Part shown: piece after piece, positions 17,825 to 27,259 of the stretch | Numbering within the stretch: the stretch's first letter is position 1 | Layout of the letters: the number at the start of each line of letters is the position of its first letter | NCBI GenBank assembly: GCA_014377445.1 | Contig: JACMPP010000162.1 | Location: 1-64,000, forward strand | Origin: Oligoflexus sp. | GTDB lineage: Bacteria; Bdellovibrionota_B; Oligoflexia; Oligoflexales; Oligoflexaceae | DNA length: 64,000 bases | Direction of reading: 5' to 3' | The notes under the pieces: model-generated | What the model was told of the DNA's origin: nothing | The model's input: the letters and a program-made list of their open reading frames with translations, nothing else | Database searches by the model: none | Translations under genes and position numbers: made by a program

Positions 17825-19441
17825 ATGCCTTCACCAACTGATTCAGCTCTCGCGGCCGGCACCCACACTTGGGATAAGGACAAAACGCTCATCGATTATA
17901 TCGAGGACGTTCGAAGTCGCTTTGCCGATCTACCCGCCTACTCTCAGCATGGCCAGACGATCACCTACGATCAAATGCTGAAGCTGAGCAGAAAGGTTGC
18001 CGTCTATCTCCAGAATCACAAGGCCCTCAAACCGGGCGATCGGGTGGCTGTGCAGCTGCCGAATACACTTCTGTATCCTGTTCTTGCCTGGGGCATCCTA
18101 CAGGCCGGCATGGTGATCGTAAATTTGAACCCTCAATATACCATTCGCGAAACCGAGAGACAGCTAAAGGATGCCGACGTTCGCGTCTGGTTTTGTGCCG
18201 ATATCTGCGCGCACCTGATCGAAGACGTGCGGATCCACCTGAATTGCCCCCTCGTGGTCGTCTGCAAACTCTTCGAGTTGCACCCCTGGCCCCATCGAAA
18301 CGTTTATCAGTTTGTACTTCGGTACAAACGAAAAGCGATCAAACCCTTTGCCAAACACAAAATCGTCTCCTTTCGCAAAGTCCTTCGGGATGGTTCTTCC
18401 AGGCCCTGGGTGAAGCCGGATTTAAAGGCCTCCGATCTCGCGATGCTGCAATATACCGGCGGTTCGAGCGGCGTGCATATGGGAGCCATGCTCACCCACT
18501 CGAACCTCGTCGCGAACATGGAACAGGTGAATCACTTTCTCAGTGATGGCGTTCAGCCCGGCAAAGAAATATTGATCGCCCCCCTCCCGATCTATCACAT
18601 CTTTTCCTTCACCGTGCATTGCGCGGTATCGCTGCTCTCAGGGTCGCACAATATTCTGATCCTGGATGCCGGCAATATTCCCTCCGTGATCGCTGAACTG
18701 AAGCGCTGGAAATGGACCTGCATCACCGGCGTCAACACTCTCTTCTTTGCCCTCATGCGACTGCCGAGTTTTAAGGAAGTGGACTTTCGAAGTTTCAAAT
18801 TTGCGATTGCAGGTGGCATGAAGCTTGATCCTCTCGTCGCCAGGAAGTGGGAGGAGATCACCGGTGGACCGATCCTTGAGGGCTTCGGCATGACCGAACT
18901 TTCCCCGGTCGCGAGTTGGAATCCCAGACATGACAATCGTCTCGGCACGATCGGGCAGGCGATGCCCCAGACAGAAATGCGGATCACGGATGCTCTCGAT
19001 AACGTCATTCACAGCAGGGATACCGGGGGCGAACTCTGGGTTCGTGGACCGCAAGTCATGAAGGGTTACTGGGGACACCCTGAGCAAACCGAGCGCCATA
19101 TAGACAAAGACGGATGGATGCGAACGGGGGATATCGCCAGTTTTGATAACGATAACTATTGGAAAATAATTGGGCGAAAAAAGCGGATGATCCTGGTTTC
19201 AGGGTTCAACGTCTACCCTCAGGAGATCGAAAATGTCCTGGCCAAACATCCCGATATTCGGGAATCATTGGTCGTAGGCCGCATTCACCCGGTCAATGGA
19301 GAGGCGATCAAGGCGTACATTGTCCCGAATAAACATGGTCTTACAGCAGCCGAACTCCGGGAATTTTGTAAAAAGGAACTGACGTCCTATAAATTACCCA
19401 AACAGTTTGAATTCGTCGAACGTCTGCCGGAGAACGAATAA
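17825..19441 (+). CDS. FadD-like acyl-CoA synthetase homologue lacking catalytic lysines
   Basis: 538 residues of the AMP-forming acyl-CoA synthetase family, closest in layout to FadD (NLNPQYTIRETERQLKDADV, ILEGFGMTELSPVASWNPRH, TGDIASFDNDNYWKIIGRKK, GFNVYPQEIENVLAKHP). Two key sites are altered. The phosphate loop reads YTGGSSGVHMG at 210-220, with Met219 where Lys is expected and Ser-Ser for Thr-Thr. The protein also stops at VERLPENE, just before the GK(V/I)LRR segment with the adenylation lysine. The next frame downstream gives only a weak match to that tail. Probably inactive for adenylation, or repurposed; a recent pseudogene is possible. TAAGGAT lies upstream of ATG. Confidence 0.8.
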   Translation: MPSPTDSALAAGTHTWDKDKTLIDYIEDVRSRFADLPAYSQHGQTITYDQMLKLSRKVAVYLQNHKALKPGDRVAVQLPNTLLYPVLAWGILQAGMVIVNLNPQYTIRETERQLKDADVRVWFCADICAHLIEDVRIHLNCPLVVVCKLFELHPWPHRNVYQFVLRYKRKAIKPFAKHKIVSFRKVLRDGSSRPWVKPDLKASDLAMLQYTGGSSGVHMGAMLTHSNLVANMEQVNHFLSDGVQPGKEILIAPLPIYHIFSFTVHCAVSLLSGSHNILILDAGNIPSVIAELKRWKWTCITGVNTLFFALMRLPSFKEVDFRSFKFAIAGGMKLDPLVARKWEEITGGPILEGFGMTELSPVASWNPRHDNRLGTIGQAMPQTEMRITDALDNVIHSRDTGGELWVRGPQVMKGYWGHPEQTERHIDKDGWMRTGDIASFDNDNYWKIIGRKKRMILVSGFNVYPQEIENVLAKHPDIRESLVVGRIHPVNGEAIKAYIVPNKHGLTAAELREFCKKELTSYKLPKQFEFVERLPENE

Positions 19442-19590
19442 TCCGCTGGGGTTTAGAAATGCGAAAAGATAACTGGCTAGGCAGTAAACCCAACTTTTAA
19501 CGATGTCTGTTGCTATCTCGATTTTGCCTCGATACAGTCACCCTCCACCTAAAACGTGGACCATGACCAAACCAAGAGGATATCCACGGT

Positions 19591-20391
19591 ATGAAAGCAT
19601 TTTTCCTAGGCTTACTCCTAGCCAGCAGCGCGGCCCACGCCGCCCCCCTTCTCAGCAAAATCGAACAGGAAGACCTTCTGCTCTCGATCGACAACATCTG
19701 CGGTGACACCTGGTGCGAAGGCGACAGCAATTGGAGCTTCGACGCGATTCGCTGTGATAGCGAGACGGGTTGTGTTCTCGATCTAACGATGAAGCCCTAT
19801 GACTTCAACGAAGATCAAATCCTGTTCGATCGCCCGTTCCAATGTTCGCTCCCAACCTTCACGGCCAAGACTAGCCTGGTTGAGAAAACGATTCGAGGCC
19901 TCCAGTATACCCAAGGACTCTATGATGCCCTCAGCCATTGCATCGGTAACCTGAGCGAAAACTTCGGTCCAATCTATGTGCCGATCGACAATAAGTGTTC
20001 AAGTCTCTTCGGTCCGAAGTCTGAATCCTTTGTTTATGTGACCACCAAAGAAGCTCATTCATCCGGTGTTCATGCCGCTATCGAAGCCATCTCACAGATC
20101 GTCGCGAAACAATCGAAAAAAGACCCCAGTTGTGAATTGACTCGCGAACCCTATTATCGTGATGCCGCTATCTGCGAAAGTCTGACCCGCGTAACAAGCC
20201 AGAACGACGGAAAGGGATCCGCTGTTGAAGTCTGCACGCTCCCAACCGTTGACGGTTCCTTCAAGGTCACCCGCGACGAAACGGGTCGCGCTGTCGTTGA
20301 ATATAGCCTCGGCGTGATCTTCGCAAATGCTTACAAAGAGAAGATCAAACCCTCGGATCCATGCCACAACAAGCCTTTGAATAATTTCTAA
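19591..20391 (+). CDS. Exported Cys-rich protein of unknown function
   Basis: 266 residues. A clear signal peptide (MKAFFLGLLLASSAAHAAPL) precedes a mature domain with about ten cysteines (ICGDTWCEG, IRCDSETGCVLDL, FQCSLP, SHCIGN, NKCSSL, PSCELT, AICESL, EVCTLP, DPCHNK). Most should form disulfides in the periplasm. The Trp/Cys-rich N-terminal unit looks like a small folded module. No family recognised. A purine-rich AAGAGGATATCC lies before ATG. It is followed by a terminator, so it is a single-gene unit. Confidence 0.65.
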   Translation: MKAFFLGLLLASSAAHAAPLLSKIEQEDLLLSIDNICGDTWCEGDSNWSFDAIRCDSETGCVLDLTMKPYDFNEDQILFDRPFQCSLPTFTAKTSLVEKTIRGLQYTQGLYDALSHCIGNLSENFGPIYVPIDNKCSSLFGPKSESFVYVTTKEAHSSGVHAAIEAISQIVAKQSKKDPSCELTREPYYRDAAICESLTRVTSQNDGKGSAVEVCTLPTVDGSFKVTRDETGRAVVEYSLGVIFANAYKEKIKPSDPCHNKPLNNF

Positions 20392-20417
20392 GAATAATTT
20401 TTCATCTTATGAAATAC

Positions 20418-20448
20418 GGCTCTGACTGCGAGGTTAGAGCCATTTTTA
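20418..20448 (+). terminator. Terminator after the Cys-rich exported protein gene
   Basis: Nine-base stem GGCTCTGAC (20418-20426) with GTTAGAGCC (20433-20441), one G-T pair and a 6-base loop, followed by ATTTTTATTT. Confidence 0.8.
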
Positions 20449-20546
20449 TTTACCCTGTGACTCCTGGCTTTTTGGAAACTCATTGAGTAAGTCCATACGA
20501 GCGTTTAGACTGATCTTATCTGATCATTCTGCTTTGGAAGCTAAAT

Positions 20547-21194
20547 ATGTCGTTTCTTGTCGGGTTGATCCTGTCTTTGCTTTTTGTCTTTGGGCCTGGT
20601 CCCGGTCTTTTCGCTCAGTCGTCGTCTCGCGATGATTACCACCACATGCCCATGGAAGACATAAGTCCCAGGGAAAAAGCCGGGAACTTCGGTTTTATGT
20701 ATGTGGCCCAATGGGGTATCTATTACGTTTCCCAGAGAGAGACGATCGACGATCACGGAAGCTTTAAAAATTGGCATGAGAACATGACCAAACCCCATTT
20801 TGATAAAGATCATTTCAACTACAATATCTTCAAGCACACCATCACTGGCCAGTACTACTATCTCTTCTATCGTTCGCGTGGCTACGAACAGAAGGATGCC
20901 TTCGCCTGGGCGGCCCTCTCCTCTTTAGCTTTCGAGTTTGCGATTGAGACCGTGACCGAGCGGCCCAGCTATCAGGATATGTATCAAACCCCTGTTTTTG
21001 GCTCGATTGTGGGAATGGGATTCGAACGGATGAGTCTTTACCTTCATTCCCTACAAACCTGGCCTACAACCATGCTGGGCTATATTTTCAACCCTTTCAC
21101 TGTACTACCGATGTCTCATTATCAGCTTGGATTCTATCCGACGAAGTACAATGACAAAGGCGCCCTCGCTCTTTCGCTGGAGATGAAGCTATGA
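20547..21194 (+). CDS. DUF3943-like envelope protein
   Basis: 215 residues with a signal peptide (LVGLILSLLFVFGPGPGLFA, then QSSS). The mature part has a long Tyr/His/Trp-rich region (WGIYYVSQRETIDDHGSFKN, HFDKDHFNYNIFKHTITGQY) and a helical hairpin near the end (AFAWAALSSLAFEFAIETVT). The pattern, including F-E near a YEY/FEF helix and the asparagine-rich ends, fits DUF3943 proteins, which are envelope proteins without known activity. First gene of a three-gene operon: its stop overlaps the next start by four bases (ATGA). Confidence 0.65.
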   Translation: MSFLVGLILSLLFVFGPGPGLFAQSSSRDDYHHMPMEDISPREKAGNFGFMYVAQWGIYYVSQRETIDDHGSFKNWHENMTKPHFDKDHFNYNIFKHTITGQYYYLFYRSRGYEQKDAFAWAALSSLAFEFAIETVTERPSYQDMYQTPVFGSIVGMGFERMSLYLHSLQTWPTTMLGYIFNPFTVLPMSHYQLGFYPTKYNDKGALALSLEMKL

Positions 21195-21898
21195 GAAAAC
21201 CTCGGCATCTTCAGTTCATTCTCAGTCTCTACATTACAATTCTGATAATTGGCCTCGCTGTTCCGCGCATGGCTTTGGCTGACGCGAACGATGTTCCAGA
21301 AGCGACTTCCTTCACATCTCAACACTGGACAACGGGCCTGCATCTGATGGCCGGTTTGGGCGTAAATACAGCTTTTTTCAGCTCGAGCTTTCTCAAGAAA
21401 GAGGCGGGCATCGGTCTGAATATCCACACCAGTGTCGGCTACTACTTTTTCAATGACTATGCATTTGAAGTCAGTACCAACGTTATGTTCAACAGGGTGA
21501 AGCGCACTTTGATCTGGAACACGCTCGGTACAATGGGCCTTCGTTTCAGGCTTCCGACCTACCTCGCGCCGGCTAAAGCGCATCCTTACCTTAAAATCGC
21601 TGCCGGTCGCGGTCCCTCGGTCTTCATCGTTAAAGGTCAAAAGCCTGAATTTTTTGACCTTGGTGGGGACCGGACTCAAATAGAAGGCGACATCCTCAGT
21701 AGTGCCTATGGTATTTTCCAAAACGCCCGGGACGGTACGTCGTGGTTTCTTGAGTTGAGCGCTACGGTGAATTCCTATCGGAAGCTCGAAGCGATTCGAG
21801 ACAACAAAGAAGTTCCGGAAGTGATCGATTCCAGAATAGTCACCGATCATGCAGCCATGTACGCAGTCGCCCTGACATTTGGTGTCGTGGTGTTTTAA
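21191..21898 (+). CDS. Outer-membrane beta-barrel protein
   Basis: 235 residues. Signal sequence with a long hydrophobic core (FILSLYITILIIGLAVPRMA). The mature chain alternates polar and apolar residues in short strands (WTTGLHLMAGLGVNTAFFSS, NIHTSVGYYFFNDYAFEVST, WNTLGTMGLRFRLP) and ends with FGVVVF, a terminal-Phe strand typical for outer-membrane insertion. It resembles OmpW/porin-like small barrels. It starts inside the stop of the DUF3943 gene (ATGA), and 14 bases separate it from the PAP2 gene, so the three proteins are made together. Confidence 0.75.
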   Translation: MRKPRHLQFILSLYITILIIGLAVPRMALADANDVPEATSFTSQHWTTGLHLMAGLGVNTAFFSSSFLKKEAGIGLNIHTSVGYYFFNDYAFEVSTNVMFNRVKRTLIWNTLGTMGLRFRLPTYLAPAKAHPYLKIAAGRGPSVFIVKGQKPEFFDLGGDRTQIEGDILSSAYGIFQNARDGTSWFLELSATVNSYRKLEAIRDNKEVPEVIDSRIVTDHAAMYAVALTFGVVVF

Positions 21899-21912
21899 AA
21901 GGGGAGATATCG

Positions 21913-22719
21913 ATGTTTTTGCCTAAGCTCTTCACCAAAAGCCTTACGATCTTGCTTCTGAGTACAGCCATCGGCGCAACCTCGGGCTTGTCCGAGGAGA
22001 AAAAAGTCAAGCCTGGCGACGAAACGCCGACGCTCAAAGAAGCGGTCAAACTCGTCAAGGATGAAAACAAACCTACCATGACCTGGCTTTGGGAAGATCA
22101 ACTGTACCCAACCATTCAGCATGCCTCCGACATCACAAGTCTATGGATCTTTGTCGCTGGCGCTGCGGCCACCTCGTATGCACATCAGCACGACAGCGAA
22201 TTTCGCGAACATTACGGGAACAACAGAGGGATGTCGCAGAACGAGACTAAGGCGGGCGCTATCCTCGGCTCCGGCTTTCCCGGCATAGCCATCGCTTTAG
22301 GGCAAATGTACTTCGATACTGACGACGGACTTCAGCATCTGCGGGCCATTGGTTTCACCTCCCTCACTCATATTACGATCGCAGAGGCGGTTCAGCGCGA
22401 GCGACCGAACGGCAAGAAGCTCTCCTTCCCTTCAGGTCACACTTCATCAGCCTTCGCGACCGCTGGTTCCGTCGCCTATTCTTACGGCCCCTGGGCCGGC
22501 GTTCCGGCCTTTGCAGCCGCGACATATATCGGACTCTCCCGAGTGGCGAACAACGCGCACTGGTTAAGCGACATCGTCGCAGGAGCGGGACTCGGAATCT
22601 ACTGGGCCCGCGCCAGCGCCCAAGTCGGCATCGTGGGCGAAAAGACCAGCTACTATCCGATTTACACAAGAAGCGAAGCCGGCCCCATGGTTGGTGTCGG
22701 TGTGGAGCACAAGTTCTAG
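21913..22719 (+). CDS. PAP2-family phosphatase with signal peptide
   Basis: 268 residues. Signal sequence (LFTKSLTILLLSTAIGATSG), then a PAP2 domain carrying the three phosphatase signatures: QRERPNGKKLSFPSGHTSSA (RP plus PSGH) and SRVANNAHWLSDIVAGAGLG (SRxxxxxHxxSD). The family removes phosphate from lipid or undecaprenyl pyrophosphate substrates at the periplasmic side. The region between the signatures is hydrophobic. The C-terminus (SEAGPMVGVGVEHKF) looks like a barrel strand, an unusual end for PAP2. AAGGGGAGA precedes ATG. Third gene of the envelope operon; a terminator follows. Confidence 0.85.
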   Translation: MFLPKLFTKSLTILLLSTAIGATSGLSEEKKVKPGDETPTLKEAVKLVKDENKPTMTWLWEDQLYPTIQHASDITSLWIFVAGAAATSYAHQHDSEFREHYGNNRGMSQNETKAGAILGSGFPGIAIALGQMYFDTDDGLQHLRAIGFTSLTHITIAEAVQRERPNGKKLSFPSGHTSSAFATAGSVAYSYGPWAGVPAFAAATYIGLSRVANNAHWLSDIVAGAGLGIYWARASAQVGIVGEKTSYYPIYTRSEAGPMVGVGVEHKF

Positions 22720-22748
22720 ACCTGTTAACTCCCTCGCTTCTGAGAAGC

Positions 22749-22810
22749 GGCTTTCCTCTTTCCTCGCAGCATTCATAAGCGCGCAGAAAAGAGGGAAGCC
22801 TTTTCTTTTA
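22749..22810 (+). terminator. Terminator of the DUF3943-barrel-PAP2 operon
   Basis: Twelve-base stem GGCTTTCCTCTT (22749-22760) with AAGAGGGAAGCC (22789-22800), one G-T pair and a 28-base loop, then TTTTCTTTTA. Confidence 0.75.
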
Positions 22811-22850
22811 TCAAAAAAGAAATTGGTTATGGTGAGTAGGATTTTGGATT

Positions 22851-22876
22851 AAAAAAAACCGAGCTTTTATGCCCGG
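22851..22876 (-). terminator. Terminator of pckG
   Basis: On the minus strand, CCGGGC (22871-22876) pairs with GCTCGG (22859-22864), one G-T pair, loop of 6, then an eight-T run. It sits about 32 bases past the pckG stop. Confidence 0.75.
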
Positions 22877-22907
22877 CCTTCGAATGCTTATGTACTTAAA
22901 CTTAATT

Positions 22908-24779
22908 TTAAAGCGGAATTTCCATCTGCCATTTCTCAGGCGAACGCCAGAGCGAGGACAGAAGGAGGTGACGCATGGAAGAGAATTCACGCGGCAACTT
23001 GTCGAAAAGTTTCTCGAAAAGTTCTTCGTGACTCAACACTTCCTTCTTCCAGGCTTCGCGATCGACAGCCATCAAGGCCTGGAACTGGGCGGCTTTAAAG
23101 TTCGAGCCTTTCCATTCCAAATCCTGATAGCGCGGCATGTAACCCAGAGGACTTTCTTCGGCATAGGCACGGCCTTGAACACGGTCGACGACCCATTTCA
23201 AAACGCGCATATTCTCGCCGAAGCCAGGCCACATGAATTTGCCTTCTTCGTCTTTTCGGAACCAGTTCACACAGAACATGCGTGGCGGTTGAGAAATCTT
23301 GCGACCCATCTCGAGCCAATGGTTGAAATAATCAGCCATGTTGTAACCGCAGAAAGGCAGCATCGCGAAAGGATCGCGGCGCACTTCACCGATGTTACCG
23401 AAAGCAGCGGCCGTCATCTCAGAACCGATCGTTGCGGCGAGATAAACACCGAAGTTCCAGTTAAAGGCCTGGTAAACCAGAGGTACGGTCGTAGCACGTC
23501 GGCCGCCGAACATGATCGCGCTGATCGGCACGCCCTTGGGATTATCCCAATCGGCATCGATCGAAGGACACTGTCCCGCCGGAGCTGTAAAGCGTGAGTT
23601 CGGATGCGCAGCTTTCTTAGTCGAAGCCGGTGTCCAGGCATTCCCTTCCCAATCGATCGCGTTCGCTGGGGGAGTCGGCGTCAGGCCTTCCCACCAGACA
23701 TCGCCATCCGGAGTGAGAGCCACATTGGTGAAAATTGTGTTCTTTGCCACAGTCGCAATCGCGTTCGGGTTGGACTCGAGCGAAGTTCCCGGAGCCACAC
23801 CAAAGAAACCCGCTTCCGGGTTGATCGCATAAAGACGACCGTCTTCGCCGGGCTTGATCCAGGCGATGTCGTCACCGACAGTTGAAATCTTCCAACCTTC
23901 GAAGCCTGCTGGGGGCACCAGCATCGCAAAGTTGGTTTTACCGCAAGCACTCGGAAATGCAGCGCTGATATAAGTCTTCTCACCCTGAGGCGATTCAACA
24001 CCCAGGATCAGCATGTGTTCGGCCAACCAGCCTTCGTCACGGCCAAGGACCGAAGCGATGCGGAGCGCAAAACATTTTTTCCCGAGAAGGGCGTTGCCGC
24101 CGTATCCACTGCCGTAGGACCAGATACTGCGTTCTTCGGGGAAATGAACGATGTACTTCGTCTCACGGTTACAAGGCCACGCAATGTCTTTCGCGCCGGG
24201 CTGCAGGGGAGCGCCGACCGAGTGCAGACAAGGTACGAATTCGCCATGCTCACCCAACACGTCCAGCGCCTTGCGGCCCATGCGAGTCATAATTTTCATG
24301 TTGACGACAACATAAGGGGAATCGGAAATTTCAACACCGATGTGCGAAATTTTCGAACCGAGAGGCCCCATGCTGAACGGAATCACGTACATCGTACGGC
24401 CGCGCATGGAACCTTTAAAGAGTTTCTGGAGAGTGGCCTTCATTTCAACAGGCGGTGCCCAATTATTCGTCGGGCCCGCATCCTGCTTACGCTGGCTGCA
24501 GATGAAGGTACGATCTTCAACGCGAGCCACATCGCTGGCATCCGAACGAGCGAGAAAGCTACCCGGACGTTTCTTGGGATCCAGTGGAATAAAAGTTCCA
24601 GCATCCACCATCTGCTTGCACAGACGATCATATTCTTCTTGCGAACCATCGCACCAGTGGATCGAGGCCGGCTCGGTAAGAGCCGCTACTTCTTCGACCC
24701 AGGCGCGAAGCTTTTCGTTTTTAACATAGTCCGGAACAGAATGCGTTTGCGTTCCTCGAGAAGTCGAACCGAGGCTCAT
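22908..24779 (-). CDS. pckG: Phosphoenolpyruvate carboxykinase (GTP)
   Basis: 623 residues, the length of the GTP-dependent enzyme. It converts oxaloacetate and GTP to PEP, CO2 and GDP, the entry to gluconeogenesis. Family marks: [48 protein letters not shown], the phosphate loop [16 protein letters not shown] with the reactive Cys, the metal site [12 protein letters not shown], and [30 protein letters not shown] precedes ATG. A single gene with its own terminator and candidate promoter. With the proline-dehydrogenation gene nearby it fits growth on amino acids. Confidence 0.97.
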   Translation of the reverse strand: MSLGSTSRGTQTHSVPDYVKNEKLRAWVEEVAALTEPASIHWCDGSQEEYDRLCKQMVDAGTFIPLDPKKRPGSFLARSDASDVARVEDRTFICSQRKQDAGPTNNWAPPVEMKATLQKLFKGSMRGRTMYVIPFSMGPLGSKISHIGVEISDSPYVVVNMKIMTRMGRKALDVLGEHGEFVPCLHSVGAPLQPGAKDIAWPCNRETKYIVHFPEERSIWSYGSGYGGNALLGKKCFALRIASVLGRDEGWLAEHMLILGVESPQGEKTYISAAFPSACGKTNFAMLVPPAGFEGWKISTVGDDIAWIKPGEDGRLYAINPEAGFFGVAPGTSLESNPNAIATVAKNTIFTNVALTPDGDVWWEGLTPTPPANAIDWEGNAWTPASTKKAAHPNSRFTAPAGQCPSIDADWDNPKGVPISAIMFGGRRATTVPLVYQAFNWNFGVYLAATIGSEMTAAAFGNIGEVRRDPFAMLPFCGYNMADYFNHWLEMGRKISQPPRMFCVNWFRKDEEGKFMWPGFGENMRVLKWVVDRVQGRAYAEESPLGYMPRYQDLEWKGSNFKAAQFQALMAVDREAWKKEVLSHEELFEKLFDKLPREFSSMRHLLLSSLWRSPEKWQMEIPL

Positions 24780-24874
24780 AAAAACCCTCCAAAGCCGATT
24801 ACGGCGAAACCGAAAACGCAGAAGATAAACTGCGCTTTAGCCTATCCGCTGCCACACGGAAAACTGCCGCCTCA

Positions 24875-24903
24875 ATGTTGTACGGGTCAGCGCAAGAGGT
24901 CAA
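24875..24903 (-). promoter_or_regulatory. Candidate promoter of pckG
   Basis: Minus strand: TTGACC (24898-24903) and CAACAT (24875-24880) are 17 bases apart. The -35 matches 5 of 6, the -10 only 3 of 6. The surrounding gap 24780-25062 shows no gene or RNA. Confidence 0.3.
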
Positions 24904-25062
24904 GATTAAAAGCGGTTTCAGAGGGAGTGGATTCTTTGGAAGGGTGCCCCGACGCTGGCTAGGCCAGATAAATAGCTTTAGAATCGGGGCATTAGACTAT
25001 ACAAAAAGCTTGGATTTTCTGCACAGCACGTTTAGTGACTTAGCTATAATTACGGGGTGACT

Positions 25063-27225
25063 TCAAGGCTTTACGCTCTTCAGCGACGATGCTGCATGAT
25101 CCCGTATTTTGAACTTCATATTCTTCAATCCGACAACGGCAGATTTGCTATCCAGCGAGAGGAAAGTATAAAGCGCATTGGACTTCACATCGAAGCTGCC
25201 TTTGGCGGCGTAATACTTGCGTTCACCCTTCAGGATTAATGCGTCATCCGCCACTTGCGCTGCCAACTCCAGATAGCCGGCTGTTTCAGGCTTACAGATC
25301 TTCACTTGACCGGGACAGGCTATAATTTTCGTCGCGCCCAAAGCCGAGACCAGAAGACTGAGCTTGCCGTCTCCTTCGTCAAGATCGACACGTACATTGA
25401 GACTGCCGTCTTTATCGATGCAGTCGTCGCCGGCTTGTTCCGATCCGCTGATATTATGGGCAGCGAAGGCCCGGGTGATGTTGCAGTAGTTCGGCGAAGG
25501 TGTGGCCGGATTGTTATCGTCATCATCGACGCGCAAAACGGCTGCATACGCATCCAGATAACGTTCGCTGATTTGCAGATGCTTCAAGAAAAGCTTCGTG
25601 GCGAGGTCAGCCCCCTTCTCCGTACCATAGAGCGAAGTGAGGTTAGAGAACATGTCCCAAAAAGCGCCACCGACGATCATGCCCGCCTGATGAATCTCAG
25701 TTTCCTGAGCGTTCGCCGGGGGATGTTTGCGCGTGTTTTGAAGGTTCCGAAGTTCCTTTTTGTCGTTCAGGTAGAGTCCCGTACCCAGGTTCGGGGCACG
25801 AACCAGGAACGACGATAGAATGTCGCCAATCCCTTCGGAGTAAGCGCCGTCAGTGATACCCGATACACCATTCGAACGGTTATTGGGTCCAAGGGAATCA
25901 TCCAGGGCATGACCCCATTCATGATAAACAACATCGCTGATCAAGCCCGTATTCGCGCAGGTTGCACCGGACGGATCTTTGCCCTGAGCAAAGAAATTCA
26001 ATGAGTCGTTGTCGTAAAAGGCATTGCAAACATCCTCTTTGCGATTCACAACGGCGACGATGCCGGAGGTCAGCAAAGGGAGTTCGGTCGGCGTCAGATA
26101 CTTGCCAACGAAATCCACAACGGTTTGCACCGCCACGAAAACATTGATTGCCGCCGGATTTACCGTACTCAATTTAATATTGGTCTTGCCGCCGGCACCC
26201 AGCATCGCCGTGAAGTTTGCCGCTTCCGTGCTGCTTACCGACAAATCCACGACCGATGACGCGCTCTTGTCACTCGTCAGTTGGATCGTGACCTGCTTGC
26301 CCGCAACTTCCACCAGACCTTTGGCATCGGTCGTGAGCTTGGTCATTCCATCGATCACGTTGGCAAAGGGCAAGGGTTTAGCGACTTGATCATTCAAAAC
26401 ATAGCTGCGTTGAAAGGTCTCGGCGGTGATGCTTTGCTGTTCGTTCATGCGGCTCGAATAAGCCTCGCGCAGTTCATGCGTTTCATGATCCATAGTCACG
26501 GTAAAAGTCTCGCCATCGTTTTCCCCTTTGAGTTTGAACTCGCTTGCGTAAGAAAATTCGTAACGGCCACTTTCATTGAAGCGGGGCTGAATCACAATCC
26601 GTTTGCTGCTCACAAGCAACGACGAAATCCCGGTCGCCGCAATCACATCGCCATCGCCAGGAGCGGATGACGGGTCATTGACCGGCGATAACTTAATGGG
26701 TCCATAACTGTTGTTGAGGATTTCACTGAGCCGGAGGGAATGGTCATTTTGCACGGCAAAGAAGATTCGCAGAAAGGCTCCCTTAACAGGAACACCTTGA
26801 TAAACCCGTTGAAAACTCAAGATTTTGAAATCCGGTGATGGGGAATAAATCGATCCATCGCCGGCCTCGGACGCTGGAAACTTCAAATCCCCTTCGTACT
26901 TCGCAAGCAGATCGCGACCAAAGACATTGACATCCTGCTCCGCTGTCACCCGATCGCTGATGCGGGTATCGAAAAGCACGCGTGCCCAGGCTCCGGATGC
27001 GTCGTCGAGTGTGGTGGCAACGATAGCTCCAGAATTGAAGCCCAGAGCTGTGCCGGCTTTAAAGGCCTGCGGACGCATACGCCCGGAGCCTTGAGCCAGA
27101 ACGCTTTTAAAGCCGTCCGATCCCTTGCCGGCCTGATAGCTCTTCACCCGACCCGTATTACCCTCGGAGCAAGCCAGGAGAAGGCTGAAAAGAGTGGCGG
27201 CAACTATTTGATTTTTGGTATTCAC
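25063..27225 (-). CDS. Lipoprotein zinc metalloprotease (gluzincin, M36/M4-like)
   Basis: 720 residues from GTG at 27225, chosen because TAGGAG lies 5-6 bases upstream and a lipoprotein signal (AATLFSLLLACSEG) follows directly; a longer frame to 27312 has no such logic. Residues about 40-330 are a propeptide-like region (FKILSFQRVYQGVPVKGAFL). The catalytic motif HEWGH is at about 435-439 and Glu464 in SEGIGDI fits the third zinc ligand, with spacing like fungalysin (M36). A domain after about 560 is beta-rich. The protease is probably anchored to the outer membrane or released. It follows a small lipoprotein gene by 34 bases. Confidence 0.85.
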   Translation of the reverse strand: MNTKNQIVAATLFSLLLACSEGNTGRVKSYQAGKGSDGFKSVLAQGSGRMRPQAFKAGTALGFNSGAIVATTLDDASGAWARVLFDTRISDRVTAEQDVNVFGRDLLAKYEGDLKFPASEAGDGSIYSPSPDFKILSFQRVYQGVPVKGAFLRIFFAVQNDHSLRLSEILNNSYGPIKLSPVNDPSSAPGDGDVIAATGISSLLVSSKRIVIQPRFNESGRYEFSYASEFKLKGENDGETFTVTMDHETHELREAYSSRMNEQQSITAETFQRSYVLNDQVAKPLPFANVIDGMTKLTTDAKGLVEVAGKQVTIQLTSDKSASSVVDLSVSSTEAANFTAMLGAGGKTNIKLSTVNPAAINVFVAVQTVVDFVGKYLTPTELPLLTSGIVAVVNRKEDVCNAFYDNDSLNFFAQGKDPSGATCANTGLISDVVYHEWGHALDDSLGPNNRSNGVSGITDGAYSEGIGDILSSFLVRAPNLGTGLYLNDKKELRNLQNTRKHPPANAQETEIHQAGMIVGGAFWDMFSNLTSLYGTEKGADLATKLFLKHLQISERYLDAYAAVLRVDDDDNNPATPSPNYCNITRAFAAHNISGSEQAGDDCIDKDGSLNVRVDLDEGDGKLSLLVSALGATKIIACPGQVKICKPETAGYLELAAQVADDALILKGERKYYAAKGSFDVKSNALYTFLSLDSKSAVVGLKNMKFKIRDHAASSLKSVKP

Positions 27226-27259
27226 AATGACTCCTAGGGCGCGGATCCAAAAGCTTCGC

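Noticed and set aside
24875-25060. 61-codon open frame between pckG and the protease gene
   Set aside because: No ribosome-binding site, basic low-information peptide, and it covers the likely pckG promoter.
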